This document shows positions 44,160-55,911 of a DNA stretch of 64,000 nt, one piece after another. A program made the position numbers and the translations under genes. The stretch spans positions 70,548 through 134,547 of the forward strand of contig PDUO01000063.1 of the NCBI GenBank assembly GCA_003008705.1. The letters run 5' to 3'. Below the pieces are notes generated by a model. The model worked only from the letters and a program-made list of their open reading frames with translations. It made no database searches and was not told where the DNA came from. How positions within the stretch are numbered: the first letter of the stretch is position 1; every line of letters starts with the position of its first letter. The stretch is from Pezicula radicicola. Taxonomy: Eukaryota; Ascomycota; Leotiomycetes; Helotiales; Dermateaceae.

Positions 44160-45528
44160 GGTTGAGGAATCCGACTATCTGCCACCTGTTCCCGTAGTGC
44201 CAAACTCATTTCCCGTTCTCCTGCTTCAAGTCTCTTTAGCTCAAGCACATAATAGAGTTGGAAGGTTCCATCGGCTCTTACCTCGTATTGCCTGTCGCGG
44301 CAGCTTGCTCTTTGTTTCCCTTCATGAAATTGGATGTGGGAAACATCTTAGACCTTGAAATCTGGCACTTTAGTCACAGGGTACCGAGTTCTCGCACAAA
44401 GCATTAACAAAGGTCACTCAGAAGTACTTTCCGCTAGTAAAGGTATTCGTAAAAGGTATTCAATTGCTTTTAGTAAGATAGATGGCTATTTTATAGCTGT
44501 TCGATACGATATTGGTTTCGTGTCGTAATTTTGTGTATTTCTGTTGAGTTAAAAGAGATGGACCAGGACGCGATGAAGACCTCCGCATCCTCCCTAGTCT
44601 TTTACCCTTGCGCATTTGGTGAATGAGCTGTCTATCGGTACAAACTTCACAACAAATATTTATACCACAGTATCCATAGGTACGGTCATCCACTGGTTGA
44701 AAGCATTCGTTCTGCATAACCTCGTGTTAGCTGGTATGACACTAACTAAGTAAAGTAGTTTCAAGCCTTCGAACTACGAATCTACGTAGGAATAAGACTC
44801 TATCGCTTTCAAATTATAGACATACGTATAGAATAAAACTGTTATTGAAACAGAGTTTGTAAGATCTCCATATTTTAACAAGATATCATGATTTTAAATC
44901 ACTTTTAGACTTCCAAGACCAGCCAGGTTTGTCCGGTATTTACGGATCAGGTAATTGTTTGTCTGAGCGTTCAAGAAATAGCGGTTTGATAGAATGAAGT
45001 TGAGAAAAGAGTCAGAGCGAAAGTATAAAGAGAAGCACGGTTTTCAAAGCTTACATCAAGTCCTACCTAAGAGCTTCTGTAATTCAATGACGAGTAAATA
45101 CAAATGGCGGGAGTACAGTAGTGCCCCCATTTAATTAAGCAAGATTCTTACTCGAACCGATAATTCTGTACTTCCGTACCTGTTGCTACAAAAATAAACC
45201 TGGAAAATTTATACTCTAAATGTTTGGATTGTTTGGCCATCTTCAGAGGAGAGAATCTTGTGAGCCAATATCATTAGCAATCAATGGCTTGGTAGCCAAT
45301 AACTCAGCGCTGCTATAGCCCCACTCTAACGCACAAGCGGAAATAAAGGCATTATGCAACAAAAAATACTTCGTACCTCGTACTTCCACTTTCGCACAAG
45401 GACTGCAGTTTCTGATACACAAAAATCCATGTCCTGTCCTTGAGGTCAAACCCATCAATATGTTTGTGGCAGACATTTGTAACAAAAGGCCAAAAAAAAA
45501 AAATCCAACGCCAGTAGCCAGAAAGTGC
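44160..45528. other. Intergenic stretch
   Basis: Open frames of 80-115 aa exist (for example a Cys-containing one at 44460-44717), but none shows domain, splice or composition support. I see nothing further here. Confidence 0.4.
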
Positions 45529-45533
45529 AAAAA
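45529..45533 (-). terminator. Pol III terminator (T5) of tRNA-Val
   Basis: Five T on the minus strand shortly after the tRNA 3' end; a longer T12 run follows at 45492-45503. Confidence 0.7.
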
Positions 45534-45538
45534 GATAA

Positions 45539-45628
45539 TGATCAGGCTGGGGCTCGATCCCAGGACCTTCTCGGTATTATGTGTTAACATTGTTAACGAG
45601 ATGTGATAACCAACTACACCACCCGACC
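45539..45628 (-). tRNA. tRNA-Val(AAC) with 16-nt intron
   Basis: Cloverleaf on the minus strand: acceptor GGUCGGG/CCUGAUC (two G-U pairs), D arm GGTGTAGTTGGTTATCA, anticodon loop UUAACAC (AAC) with stem UCUCG/CGAGA, T arm CUGGG-AUCGAGC-CCCAG and discriminator A73. A 16-nt intron follows position 37. Mature length is 74 nt. The T loop starts with A instead of U54, a minor deviation. It appears functional. Confidence 0.88.
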
Positions 45629-47007
45629 ATGTTTGTTCTGATTGTTGATGTGGACTTTGCTATCTGTGTACTTCTAAGAAAGATGGAGGGGTACCAAAAC
45701 TTTGAAGTTTATAGATAATTCAAATTTTCAAGTCAATCGATAAGTGACCAATCAAGAAATTGAAATTTCTAACTCCGGTACTGTTTTCCAATAATACTAC
45801 TCGGCTTCTCCCTATGTCTCACCTTATTTTGCTTCTCCCCATCTGCGTGTTCTCAGCCCCCCTTTATTAAGCGAGGTTGCTACTGCTTCGATATGAGCAT
45901 GGTGGACGGGTCGCAACACAGATGGTTAAGACTCCGCGTTTCTTTGTGCTTACAGCTGCTTAGGACTTCATCAAGAACTTCGAAGGCCCTTAAATTATCT
46001 AAGACTTTCTTTTCTTTAAAACAATTCTCATTCGAGTGCGCCTTACTCGAGTACTTGTACCTATTTCAAGCGAGCAAGTACAAATCAATATCAAGTCATT
46101 AACGTCCCGAAAAGCCATCAGTGTGCCACAAAGCAAGTCAATCTCGTTACCGCCACCTTCAGCATCAGGCCCAATCTCAAAAGAGAGCGAAATACGATGA
46201 TTCTTGCACACGTGATGCGATAGGTCTACAGTGAGGAAATCGAAGCCCCAGCTCGATACGGGTGGTTATCGGTGATTATTGGTAATCCGACTACAGGTGT
46301 GAGCCCCCGGCAAACTCTAAAAGAACATTTCTCGGTCATGACCGGCGTTCTGGATATTGACATCCCTCTGGAACGTCTTCGGCTTCTCATCGGCACGGGC
46401 CGGATTGTCTGACAGCAGTCTGATAGTTGAGATGGCTATGAAACTGTTCCTGGTTGGTTGGGAGAAGACTCCCGCTTCCTACGAACGACAAGAAAAGGGG
46501 GGCGCAACTGCAAGTGCATTTACTAATTCTGGCCACAACTTCTTCGCTCTTTACATCCACCTTCTTACCAGATCTAGTGACTGCATGGTTAGTCCGTACA
46601 GTACCTATGAGTACTAGTGACGCAAGACTTGACGCAGGCCTTTCAGGCGGAGACGCTGGATAGTTCGTGTATCTGTATCATCGTGGTTTTTGCGCCGCGG
46701 TCTTCTCATAAACTTTATACTCGAGCATGTTGCGAACAATGCGAGGGAACCAAGCTGCTGCCGAAGCCATCTCTCACAGTCACTATGGATTCAGTTGCCG
46801 ATCATCCCCCAAATTACTCCATAGACCGAGATTTTGCATCCCTAGGGGTTACTTCAGCGTTGATGCGTTAAGCTGCCTTATGACAACGGCACCTCTTGTA
46901 ACTGCTGGGTAGATAAGCACTGCACCAGGTGAGACCGCCGTCCTTTTTGGACTTTCTTTTTGATTTTCCCTTTTCTCGAGCCTCCATGTTCTTCCTTACG
47001 ACGCCCT
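45629..47007. other. Intergenic stretch
   Basis: 1.4 kb upstream of the rhodopsin-domain gene. Overlapping short frames only; no repeat or RNA gene recognised. Confidence 0.45.
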
Positions 47008-48410
47008 ATGTCTACTTCCACTACTGTTGAAGTAGTCAATCGGGGACCTCTGGCCGTGAGGATCGGTATTGCCTTGACTTGCGTTTGTACTTTCTTCGTT
47101 GGGTTGAGAATATGGGTGAGGAAATCCAAAAGCATTCGCATTGGAGCTGATGACTATACTATTTCTGCGTCTCTGGTAAGCGATTGATTCTTGCTTTTAT
47201 CAACAACTCATAATACTAAGCATGAGTAGTTGCTACAGTATGGCTTGCTAGCAATCCTTATCATAGGTATTTCGCTCTCCGCCTTCCTCGACGTTTTTCA
47301 TTGACCAAAAGAAGCTGTTCAAAATGGCCTCGGTCAGACAATCACAGCAGTTTCGGACAAACAGGTTCAAAGTGTCTTGAAGGTATGCATCTAGCAGGCT
47401 ACTTTTGAATACGTTAAGACTGACATGGATATAGTGTCTCATAGCCACTGTAATTGTGTACGGCACAGCTCTCCTTACGATAAAAATAGCCATACTTCTC
47501 ATGTACCACACCATCTTCCCAACACACTATTTCCGAACGGCTGCCGTCATCATTAGTGGAGTTACTATCGCCTGGTGGATTTGCACTGTTTTCATCCCAA
47601 TCTTTCAATGCAATCCTATCCCACTGGCCTGGGATAAGTCACTGGAAGGTCACTGCTTAGACGAAGGCAAATTCTTCGTCGGTAATGCCGTTCCAAATAT
47701 CGTCACAGACATCGTAATTCTGGCTTTACCGGCCAGAGAAGTATGGAATCTTCAGATCTCGAGATCCCAGAAGTTTGCTGTATCCGGTATTTTTATGATG
47801 GGTGGACTGTAAGTGATTCCAGGAATGCCGGCTTGGAAAATAATTTGCTTAACAGGCACAGTATTGTCATCGTTAGTGTTATTCGATTAGCTAGTCTCGT
47901 GAAACTTTCCGAAGAAGGAACAGATGCGGATACTACATGTTAGTCATTCCAATTCTACATTAATCTAGGCTTTAAATAACTGACAATTGTCTAGATATCC
48001 TCACACTTCCTTGGATCTGGACGATAGTCGAGCCCTCAATCGCCATAATAAGTGCCTGTCTCCCAACTCTCCGTCCACTAGTCAGAGAATGTTTCAGCCG
48101 GACTCCCCACGGCACCAAAATTGCCAACAATACGAGTATTACCACATCTAAGGGGAACCATACATGGACTTTAGGAAAGGTCAAGGGTGATGATGGTACA
48201 GGAAGCTTTGAAAGATTGAACGAGCCAGACCATGGAGAAATTGGTGGTCTTACTCCTGAGGGATATGCGAACGAGATGAAGAATACAGTTCAGGGAGGTT
48301 GTCCGAATGCGAGAAATGAGGCGATGAGATTAGAAGAGGAGTCTGGATATCCCATGCATACTATTATGGTTAAGAAGGATGTGGTTATAGATTGGAAGGA
48401 AACGGCTTAA
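47008..48410 (+). CDS. Fungal rhodopsin-domain (SAT4-like) integral membrane protein
   Basis: Seven-helix membrane protein of the fungal 'rhodopsin domain' family, related to PTH11-like receptors but lacking the CFEM domain. Six exons (47008-47175, 47230-47266, 47312-47382, 47435-47808, 47856-47938, 47995-48410) give 382 aa. Signatures are VVNRGPLAVRIGIALTCVCT, FVGLRIWVRKSKSIRIGADD, YGTALLTIKIAILLMYHTIF, FQCNPIPLAWDKSLEGHCLD, NAVPNIVTDIVILALPAREV, WNLQISRSQKFAVSGIFMMG and YILTLPWIWTIVEPSIAIIS. The C-terminus is a cytosolic tail with charged residues. These proteins are thought to sense or transduce signals, but few have a proven ligand. No frame defect is seen. Confidence 0.9.
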
Positions 48411-50587
48411 TTTGACCGACGTTGCAAAGTTGCATAGCGTGAACACGTAATATCAAGATGATCAAATGTCCAGAGAACAGAATGGCCAATAATTTTCACT
48501 TTGGAGCATCCATAGAGAATTCCGTAAAATTCATTCCATCAAGAGAGAAAGATATGCTACCTATCAATAGAGCGCAGGAGCTCTCGAGCAGATAACGGAC
48601 CTTTCAAATAGTTGTCTTCTCCTTTACCAAATGAGCTTGGCAACAACCTCACTTATAGCATCGTTGTTCCTAGACTCATACTCTACGAGTAGTCCACCTG
48701 AGATAATCTACTGTTAGAAGTAAGCTTTGTTCTTTTGTCTCCATATTGTCAACTTTAGCAGTGAGTTGTTGCAAGAGAACTCGTTTAGCGCGCAGGCAGT
48801 CCTCCAGCTATTTCAACTTCTGCTTCAACATTAGTCAGATAAAGACAAGCGGCGATTTATTATGAAGTGAGTCATGGTAATAGGGCCTTGTGGATTTTGA
48901 ATAGCGTAGCGATTGCCATATTTCGCAAGTGCTTCACCGCGCTATCCATTGCCAACTAAGAGCGAGAGCCAAAAAAAACCCCCAAAACACCAAACACAAC
49001 TCAACAAAAATACAAGTAAAACGACAAAACTTTGTCATTGGAGCTTGCGGTCAAGCTCCTCTAAAGAAACCCCTTCGAAATGGGATTTTTTTCGTATCCG
49101 TAAGCGGGGTTGGCGGACCTTATTATTACTCTCCTCCTCTTAAACAGAATTTGACTTGATACCACTGACCCATAAGTGCGTACACCTTTTCTGTTTGTTG
49201 GAAAGTTTGTTGATATTATGAGATTTGAATAGGTTTGTTTTGTGGATGATGCCTTGCGGTTATTGGTGTTGGTCGTTAGGCTCTTGATTTTAGCGAGGAG
49301 GTTGATATGAACCTTTTTGGTATTACTGGATTTCTCTTTTACTTACTAGCATGGAATCTCTAGGACTCGAAATTCTTTGTATTAGCATCCTATTTGCTCA
49401 CATGCCGATGTCGAATTTTATAGAACATTTTCTAGTATCTAATAGATAATACCTCCAGTTGTTGCACTAACGAAATTGATATCAGGATTCTCAATTCAAT
49501 ACGTACACTAGCAATCTCATATAAAAGCTTACAAGTCCAGAAGTCCGCAGTGTCCATTAAACCAAAAATAGTAACTAAATTTACCAGGATACACTTCTCT
49601 TGTAAGTAGAAGACCAACAAAGAAGAACTGAAAAACTAGCTTCACTCTTAGCGAGAGTTCAATAAATTGCTAAAACAATAATAGCCTCTGCTTTAAACAC
49701 ACCGAAAATCATAACTAAATATTTTTCTCTGTAGACCTTCCTGGGCATAAACCGACTTGGTGCTTCATAGACTGCTGAGCATTAGCACAGCGGAGACGCA
49801 TCCCAACATGTCAGCATCCCAAGAGGTCTTATAAGCCCATTGATGATTCTAGATGGTAAACTACATTGCCATCTTCAACTATTAGCGAGCCTCTATAAAA
49901 AGGTTTAGCACCTTATTTGGCTATAAAGTAAACCTTCCATTGGTATAAAATTCTCCATGCTAGAGGATGTGGTCACTTATCGGCTCCTTGATCAAAATGA
50001 CCACCCATCTGACAAGAATGTGTTGCATATCCTTGAACTCTTTGAAATTCTTTGTGGTGGTATTTTAGAAGCTTCAGAACATAGCATAGCAGTGTGGGCT
50101 GAACGCCTGCCAACCCGCCTCACAATTCCACAGTTTCTAACTGCCGTCTTCATTGAAGACGTATTGGAGAGGGGCTTTCTGATGCAAAATATGTTTGGAT
50201 CGAAAATTTAAACAAAAAATGGCTTGGGACTACGCCACAGGAGTCTCTAAGAGATGTTTAAGACTCGTCCAATGGATTCTTTGCATTAGTAAAACTACTT
50301 ACAAGGTACTCACGACAAAGATTCCATTGCTTCGTAACAGTTACATCCACCTGGAGGCCTTCGGCAACTCCTGAAAAGCATTAGCATTACCGAAAGACGG
50401 CTGGCTCACAATAGCCAAATTCCGGCCGGGAAGGTATGTATTGTACCATTTCTACGGGGGCACCTTGACGCCAAATGGCTCCCGCTAACCATCTAATGCA
50501 ACCTCCCAAACCGTCCAGATGCCCAATGCTAAATTCCCTAAGTAATCCACTGCAGTCATCCATTTTAATTGCCTTCAGGATCATAAA
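48411..50587. other. 2.2-kb gene-poor stretch
   Basis: AT-rich, with stop codons in most frames. An 84-aa frame at 49957-50211 (MLEDVVTYRLLDQNDHPSDK) and protein-like fragments at 50385-50480 may be relics, but I recognise no family. Confidence 0.45.
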
Positions 50588-51316
50588 TCATTCTTCTGTT
50601 CTTTCCCACATCTCAAAGACATACTTCGTTCCATTCTCCTCTTGAATTCCTCCAGGCACCGGAATACCCACCCAATCTTGCAAAGCGCTCATGCCGGTTC
50701 TCTCCCAACCCTTTGCTCTTCCGCTCTCTGGTAATTGCAGTGGGAAGTAAGTATCGCAATCAAAATCGTTCAGGATTCTTGTCAATAGTATTCTTTTTGT
50801 TTCCCCCAGCTTCAGAGCAGATTCATAGATTTGTGCACCTCCGATTGCGAATGTCTTTCGGTAGGTAGCAGTCGCCAGAGACTTGACGGCGGCCTCGAGA
50901 GAATTTACCTCCAGCTTTCCTCCGCTACTCTGAAAATTTATACTGTCGGGATGTGACCGACTTATGACAACATTTGTCCTCTCCTTCAGTGGTCTGAACT
51001 TCTCAGGGATACTTTCCCATGTCTTCCGGCCCATGATAACTACATTACCAACCTGCGGGGTAAATAAACTCAGCATTTTGGTTGAATAATGAAAGCAAAA
51101 TAGACGTACACCTGGCTCTGACTTCTTTGTCACATTTGCAAAGTAAGCCATCTCTTTCTTCAGGCCACTCCAAGGAAGGCCGCCATCCTTTCCAATGCCC
51201 ATGTTCTTAGTTGTGGCTGCCACAATCAAGGTGAGTTCTCTTCGGAACATCATGGGATGCTCGAAGAAGCTTGGGGAGTGGAATTCTGCAACTGGAGTTT
51301 CAATAAAATTAGCCAT
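50588..51316 (-). CDS. DFR1: Dihydrofolate reductase
   Basis: Reduces dihydrofolate to tetrahydrofolate with NADPH, for thymidylate, purine and methionine synthesis. Two exons (51316-51110 and 51052-50588) give 223 aa. The core starts at RRELTLIVAATTKNMGIGKD, then GGLPWSGLKKEMAYFANVTK, VVIMGRKTWESIPEKFRPLK, RTNVVISRS, FAIGGAQIYESALKL, ILLTRILNDFDCDTYFP and a final TKYVFEMWERTEE. The catalytic acidic residue and the GGAQIYE cofactor loop are present. The 57-bp intron is a multiple of three without stops, so unspliced mRNA would also encode a full-length protein with a 19-residue insertion. An internal ATG (MMFRRELTLIV) is an alternative start nearer the family norm. Divergent from TFIIE-alpha. 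Confidence 0.95.
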   Translation of the reverse strand: MANFIETPVAEFHSPSFFEHPMMFRRELTLIVAATTKNMGIGKDGGLPWSGLKKEMAYFANVTKKSEPGVRLFCFHYSTKMLSLFTPQVGNVVIMGRKTWESIPEKFRPLKERTNVVISRSHPDSINFQSSGGKLEVNSLEAAVKSLATATYRKTFAIGGAQIYESALKLGETKRILLTRILNDFDCDTYFPLQLPESGRAKGWERTGMSALQDWVGIPVPGGIQEENGTKYVFEMWERTEE

Positions 51317-51817
51317 TGTTATTTGGCAGCGATTCTCTGCGACTCATGTTCAGCACAAAAAGAAAGGGTTTATGTGGCTGAGCTTCTACCACGTGATCAT
51401 TGTGGTAGCGTAGCCAAATGCAGTTTAGCTGTAAATCTTCGCATCCAAGCCTACCCTACCAAGCCAGCCTTGTGTGACGTCCAAAGCTAAAGTTGAGGAC
51501 AATGGAAATCTTTATTCTTTAAATCTTTCTCCACCATCCATTCACTAACCACCTTGTGCGGCAACTTCGAGTCCCACAATCTCTTCACCTCTTCGTCTCT
51601 GTGTGCATTCACTTCCTCGGGACTACTGCTGCCCCAGGCTATGAATCATGGGCGCATATCACACTCACTAATAGACTAGAAATCCGTCTTTATCCTACCT
51701 ACCCGCCGTCGCATTCTCTTCGACCTGATCTCAGTCGTCTTCCCATTACGCTTTTGCATCCTTCGAATCAAGTGCCACTACCACCAACCTTAGAAGTCTT
51801 CCATCTACTGCGCAACC
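51317..51817. promoter_or_regulatory. Shared upstream region of DFR1 and TFA1
   Basis: 501 bp between divergent housekeeping genes; presumably a bidirectional promoter. Open frames within it are not supported as genes. Confidence 0.5.
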
Positions 51818-53263
51818 ATGGATCTCGCCCAGATGCTGGTGCGCTCCTGCGTGCGCTCGTTCTACGACACGAGGCACATCCTGGTGGTTGATGCGCTGAT
51901 CATTCACTCGGCGTATGTCTCTCGGTGGTTGCTCAGTAGCTCTGGAAGGAGATGTTGACACAATCGACAGGTTGCGCGATGATGATATGGCCTATCTTAT
52001 GGGCATGAACACGAAGGACCTTCATAAGTTATGCGGAAGGTTGAAGGAGGATCGTTTTCTAGCAGTGTACGTGCCAACCCCATCGCCGTACCTAAAAAGT
52101 GTCGCTGACTTCAAGTCCATAGGCACACCCGTCCTGAGACGAAAGAAGGACAGCAGCGCCCAATGAATCGAACCTATTACTATATCGATTACCGGGCAAC
52201 GATCGATGCGATCAAGTGGAGAGTCTACCTCATCGACAAACAGGTCCAGGGTAACACAGTACCCACGGATGAGCGCAAAGAGTACTTCTGCGATCGATGC
52301 AAGGGCCAATGGACAGTTATGGAGGTGCTCGATAAATGGTCTGGGAGTCAGGGCTTCCTCTGCCCAAAATGCAGCTTTGTTCTCAAGCACGATGTTTCAA
52401 ACGACCGTGGTGGCCATGAGCAATCTTCAAGGCTAAGCAAACAATTTGGATTCATCACAAAGCTCTTGCCTAAGATTGATCAAGTTGTCGTGCCAGAGAA
52501 CACTTTTGAACAGGCCTTGGCATCTGCTCGCCCAGTTGTTCGTGATGAGACCAACCCGGCGAATGTCACAGCTCCTATTGATGCATCATCGAGCAAGGCG
52601 ACTGCAGTCAAGGGAATGGTAAACCAAGGTCCGACGTCTATTTCAGTCACCATTACCACCGAAAGTGGCCCCACGGCCGCAGACAAAGCCGCAGATATGG
52701 CACGAAAGGAGAAAATTGCAGAACAGAATGCCTTGCCTAATTTTTTCACCCACAGTACTGTCAGTGGTGAGAAATTCATGGGGGGTGGGGAATCAACCCT
52801 CAAGGCTTCGGAATCACTAGATCTGGATAAGAAGGATATCAGCCTCAATACCCCTTCTGCAAACGGCGACGGTGCGGAAATAGATGATTACTTTGCAAGA
52901 CTCAAGGCCGAGCAAGCCCGAGAGGCGCAGCAAGAGCAGGATGAGGAGTATGAGACGGATGAAGAAGATGATTTTGAGGATGTAGTGCCGAACAGCGGAT
53001 CCGCTGTTGCCACCCCTGCGAGCTCTGGAGGTGTCGGTGACGTCAAGCCATCCTCACTTCCTGCGGGGATCTTGAAGAGAGGAGGCAGTGCTTCTGCAAG
53101 TGGTACGAGTACAGGTGTTAATAGTCCGGTGACAGGACCAGGTACCCCTAATGAAGATGGCAGACCTGCAAAGAAAGTCAAAATCGAGGAGCCAGAACCA
53201 GAGCCAGTTGCTGTGAAGGAAGAAGAGGAGAGCGAAGAGGATATGGAATTTGAAGATGTTTAA
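51818..53263 (+). CDS. TFA1: TFIIE alpha subunit
   Basis: Large subunit of general transcription factor TFIIE, which bridges RNA polymerase II and TFIIH at promoters. Three exons (51818-51912, 51971-52066, 52123-53263) give 443 aa. The N-terminal winged helix reads MDLAQMLVRSCVRSFYDTRH, then HSALRDDDMAYLMGMNTKDL, HKLCGRLKEDRFLAV and NRTYYYIDYRATIDAIKWRV. The zinc ribbon uses CDRC (about residues 119-122) and CPKC (about 146-149). After GGHEQSSRLSKQFGFITKLL the C-terminal half is disordered, with acidic blocks (EQDEEYETDEEDDFEDVVPN, EEESEEDMEFEDV at the end). Choosing the acceptor at 51970 rather than a nearer AG restores the conserved HSALRDDD. Confidence 0.95.
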
Positions 53264-53883
53264 GCCATATATATATGAATGTTGCATAGTTTCTGGGGTG
53301 GGGCATTTACAGCGTGCTTCACATTGGCGTTAGGAAAAGTGCAATACTGGGATGCAGAGTTGTGATAACCTGGCGTTCAGAGAAGGTCGAGCTGGTCGGC
53401 GGCATATACAAGAAGTACTTGGTCTCAAAATTTGGGACTTGTAACACCAACAGAGATAAATAAAACTCGTTAACCATTGACAAGTATATTCTCTTTTTAT
53501 TATAGTCTTCTTGCAGACAAGAAACCCGTTCCTCTGCACGACTGATCAAGCATAAGCTGTGCCCGTTGACTGTGTCATTGGCCAGAAGTACGTAAAATCC
53601 GCACTAAAATAAATAGCCACGCTTGTGCACGCGCCGTTCCTCGACGACAATACTATTGTCTGTTGTCTTCTTTGGATAGAAATACTTGCCAGACACATTC
53701 ACTGGAGAAGCTTTTTGTGCCTGGTGATGCTTCAGGATCGTTGGACTGGCGCGCAATCATCGCGTCTTCTTTTGTCGACATGACGTCTCGACTTTCTGGT
53801 CTACAGTACCCCCACCGCAACAACGACGAGGGGCACCCAGCACAACAACAGCACTATGCACAACTCTAGCCCATTAGTTCTGG
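53264..53883. other. Intergenic stretch
   Basis: 3' region of TFA1 and promoter or 5' UTR of the polymerase gene. No gene is supported. Confidence 0.5.
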
Positions 53884-55911
53884 ATGTGCCTTGCCACAAT
53901 GTCTCTCCAATTCCCTCGCATCTATGTGCTCCGACCGCCCCCAGAACGAATGTCCTTCTTTGAGGAATGCGACTTCGTACGGGAAATACCCACGCGCACC
54001 TATTGCATCAAAGAAGCCCAGGTCATACTCGGCGTGGAGATGAAGAGTGGTAAAGCAGGACTCGAGCTGCGCAAACTGGGACTATACACCGATGAGGTTG
54101 TCAGGCCCCAGCGCACGGTGGTCAAGGGTAGAACGAAGAGGAAGAGGAGCGATGCGACGAGCAATGGGCAGAACCATGGACGCGCAAAGCGGAGGAGCAT
54201 TGAGCCTCAGAAAGAAATTATAACCATAGATTCAAGTACTGAGTCCGAGGTTGAAGAAGCACCAAGAAAGTCATCCACAAAGCGTGTCCGGTCATTAGGA
54301 AGTACCCAATCAACTACTCGCGCTAGTCCTGAAATTACCAGTAGCCCAATTTCACTTCCATCGCCATCTTCGACGACGACATCGATCGAGTCTGAGACGG
54401 AAGTTGACTGGGGAGATACCATCAAAATATTGAGACTTGAGTGGTATAAGGATTCAAAGAATGCCGGAGTTCTATTACCAACCGATGATTACTTGGTGTA
54501 CGAAGGAAAACCAAAGGACCTGCCAAAAGACACAGCGCCTAAGGCTCTACCAACTATATTATCTCGTACAAAAAATGTAATATCCAGGGCGAAAGCTGAT
54601 GCTCCAGAAACTATGAGAACTTCATCTCCTAGGTATAGTGGTCACAGACGTAGCCAGTCCGGCCAGCCTACAATTACACGGCACACGCAACTCCTCCACG
54701 AGACAACTTCAGAGCACGACAACCCTGAAAATTTGCCCCCTCTACCAGATTGGCTCCGTTACAAATACTCCTGCCAGCGTCCTACCCCACTTCATTCGCC
54801 AAATGACCCCTTTATTGCGCAACTCAAAATCATCAAGCATTGGCGGCAGTTGCAAGCTGACGATGTGGGCGTTGTTGCGTACTCCAGAGCTATAGCTTCA
54901 ATCGCTGCCTATCCGCATACAATCACCTCCTACAAAGAAGTATTAAGGCTCCCCTATTGTGGCGACAAACTAGCAACGCGTTTTAAAGACTGGAAAGACA
55001 GAGCTCGCCTTCCAGATGTGGATGAGATCCTCCAGAACGCTCAGTACCAGATCTTGGACACATTCTGGAACATTTGGGATGTTGGAGACAAGACAGCTTT
55101 GAAATTTTACAAGATGGGCTATAGATCTTTAGAAGATTTGGTCGAATATGAATGGGACAAATTGTCAAGAACGCAGCAAATTGGCGTCAAGTATTATGAC
55201 GAATTCCTCCAAAAGATCCCAAGAAGGGAGGTAGAATTCATCGGAAAACAGATTCTTGATCATGCCAACAGAATGCACGAAGGGTTTCAGATGGTGATTG
55301 TTGGTGGCTATCGCAGAGGCAGTGCCGAGATTGGAGATGTGGATGTTCTGCTTACCCATCCCGATGAAGCAGCCACTGCGAGTTTCATCCGTGACCTTGT
55401 ATACTCTCTGGAGGATAGCGGCTTTGTGACTAAGTCACTACGAGTTGATACCAAGATGAGTAAAAGGAATCAAGAAACAGTCAGCTGGAAAGGTGAAGCG
55501 GCACCGAGCGGCTTCGAGCACAACGGTTTCGATTCTCTTGACAAAGCCTTTGTAGCCTGGCAAAATCCCGACTGGCCAACTAAGGCTGAAGATATGGCTG
55601 CAAATCCTGGTGTTACGCTCAATACGTTAAACAAAAATGTGCACCGCAGAGTCGATATTATTATCAGTCCGTGGAAGACGGCGGGCTGTGCTATTATTGG
55701 CTGGACTGGTGGCACTCTGTTCGAGAGGGACTTAAGACGCTACTGCTCGAAGAAAGGATTGAAATTTGACAGTAGTGGCGTTCGGAGCAGAGTCGATGGA
55801 TCTTGGGTCGACTTAGAAGCAGGCGGTACCGACCTTTTGGATAAGGAGAAGAAAGTCTTCGAGGGGCTGGGCTTGGAGTGGAGAGAGCCGATGGAGAGAT
55901 GCACAGGATAA
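53884..55911 (+). CDS. POL4: Family X DNA polymerase (Pol4/beta-lambda type)
   Basis: Nuclear gap-filling polymerase for base-excision repair and non-homologous end joining. Intronless; 675 aa from ATG 53884, or 670 from the second ATG at 53899 (MSLQFPRIYVLRPPPERMSF), which better fits relatives. The N-terminal ~50 residues form a BRCT-like segment. A Ser/Lys-rich linker with a basic stretch (GRTKRKRSD, RAKRRSIEP) that may be an NLS follows. The lyase/fingers region includes YSRAIASIAAYPHTITSYKE and LPYCGDKLATRFKDW. The palm carries GGYRRGSAEIGDVDVLLTHP (metal-binding Asp at about 485 and 487) and RRVDIIISPW (third Asp at about 590). The thumb ends GLEWREPMER. All catalytic carboxylates are present. 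Confidence 0.93.
   Translation: MCLATMSLQFPRIYVLRPPPERMSFFEECDFVREIPTRTYCIKEAQVILGVEMKSGKAGLELRKLGLYTDEVVRPQRTVVKGRTKRKRSDATSNGQNHGRAKRRSIEPQKEIITIDSSTESEVEEAPRKSSTKRVRSLGSTQSTTRASPEITSSPISLPSPSSTTTSIESETEVDWGDTIKILRLEWYKDSKNAGVLLPTDDYLVYEGKPKDLPKDTAPKALPTILSRTKNVISRAKADAPETMRTSSPRYSGHRRSQSGQPTITRHTQLLHETTSEHDNPENLPPLPDWLRYKYSCQRPTPLHSPNDPFIAQLKIIKHWRQLQADDVGVVAYSRAIASIAAYPHTITSYKEVLRLPYCGDKLATRFKDWKDRARLPDVDEILQNAQYQILDTFWNIWDVGDKTALKFYKMGYRSLEDLVEYEWDKLSRTQQIGVKYYDEFLQKIPRREVEFIGKQILDHANRMHEGFQMVIVGGYRRGSAEIGDVDVLLTHPDEAATASFIRDLVYSLEDSGFVTKSLRVDTKMSKRNQETVSWKGEAAPSGFEHNGFDSLDKAFVAWQNPDWPTKAEDMAANPGVTLNTLNKNVHRRVDIIISPWKTAGCAIIGWTGGTLFERDLRRYCSKKGLKFDSSGVRSRVDGSWVDLEAGGTDLLDKEKKVFEGLGLEWREPMERCTG

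Noticed and set aside
44460..44717. Cys-containing 85-aa frame as a small secreted protein
   Set aside because: No signal peptide and no composition or splice support.
49957..50211. 84-aa frame as a gene
   Set aside because: ATG-started and protein-like but no family, no splice signals and AT-rich decayed surroundings; kept only as a possible relic.
51913..51970. Nearer AG acceptor in TFIIE-alpha intron 1
   Set aside because: Using the earlier AG shifts the frame; the acceptor at 51970 gives the conserved HSALRDDD.
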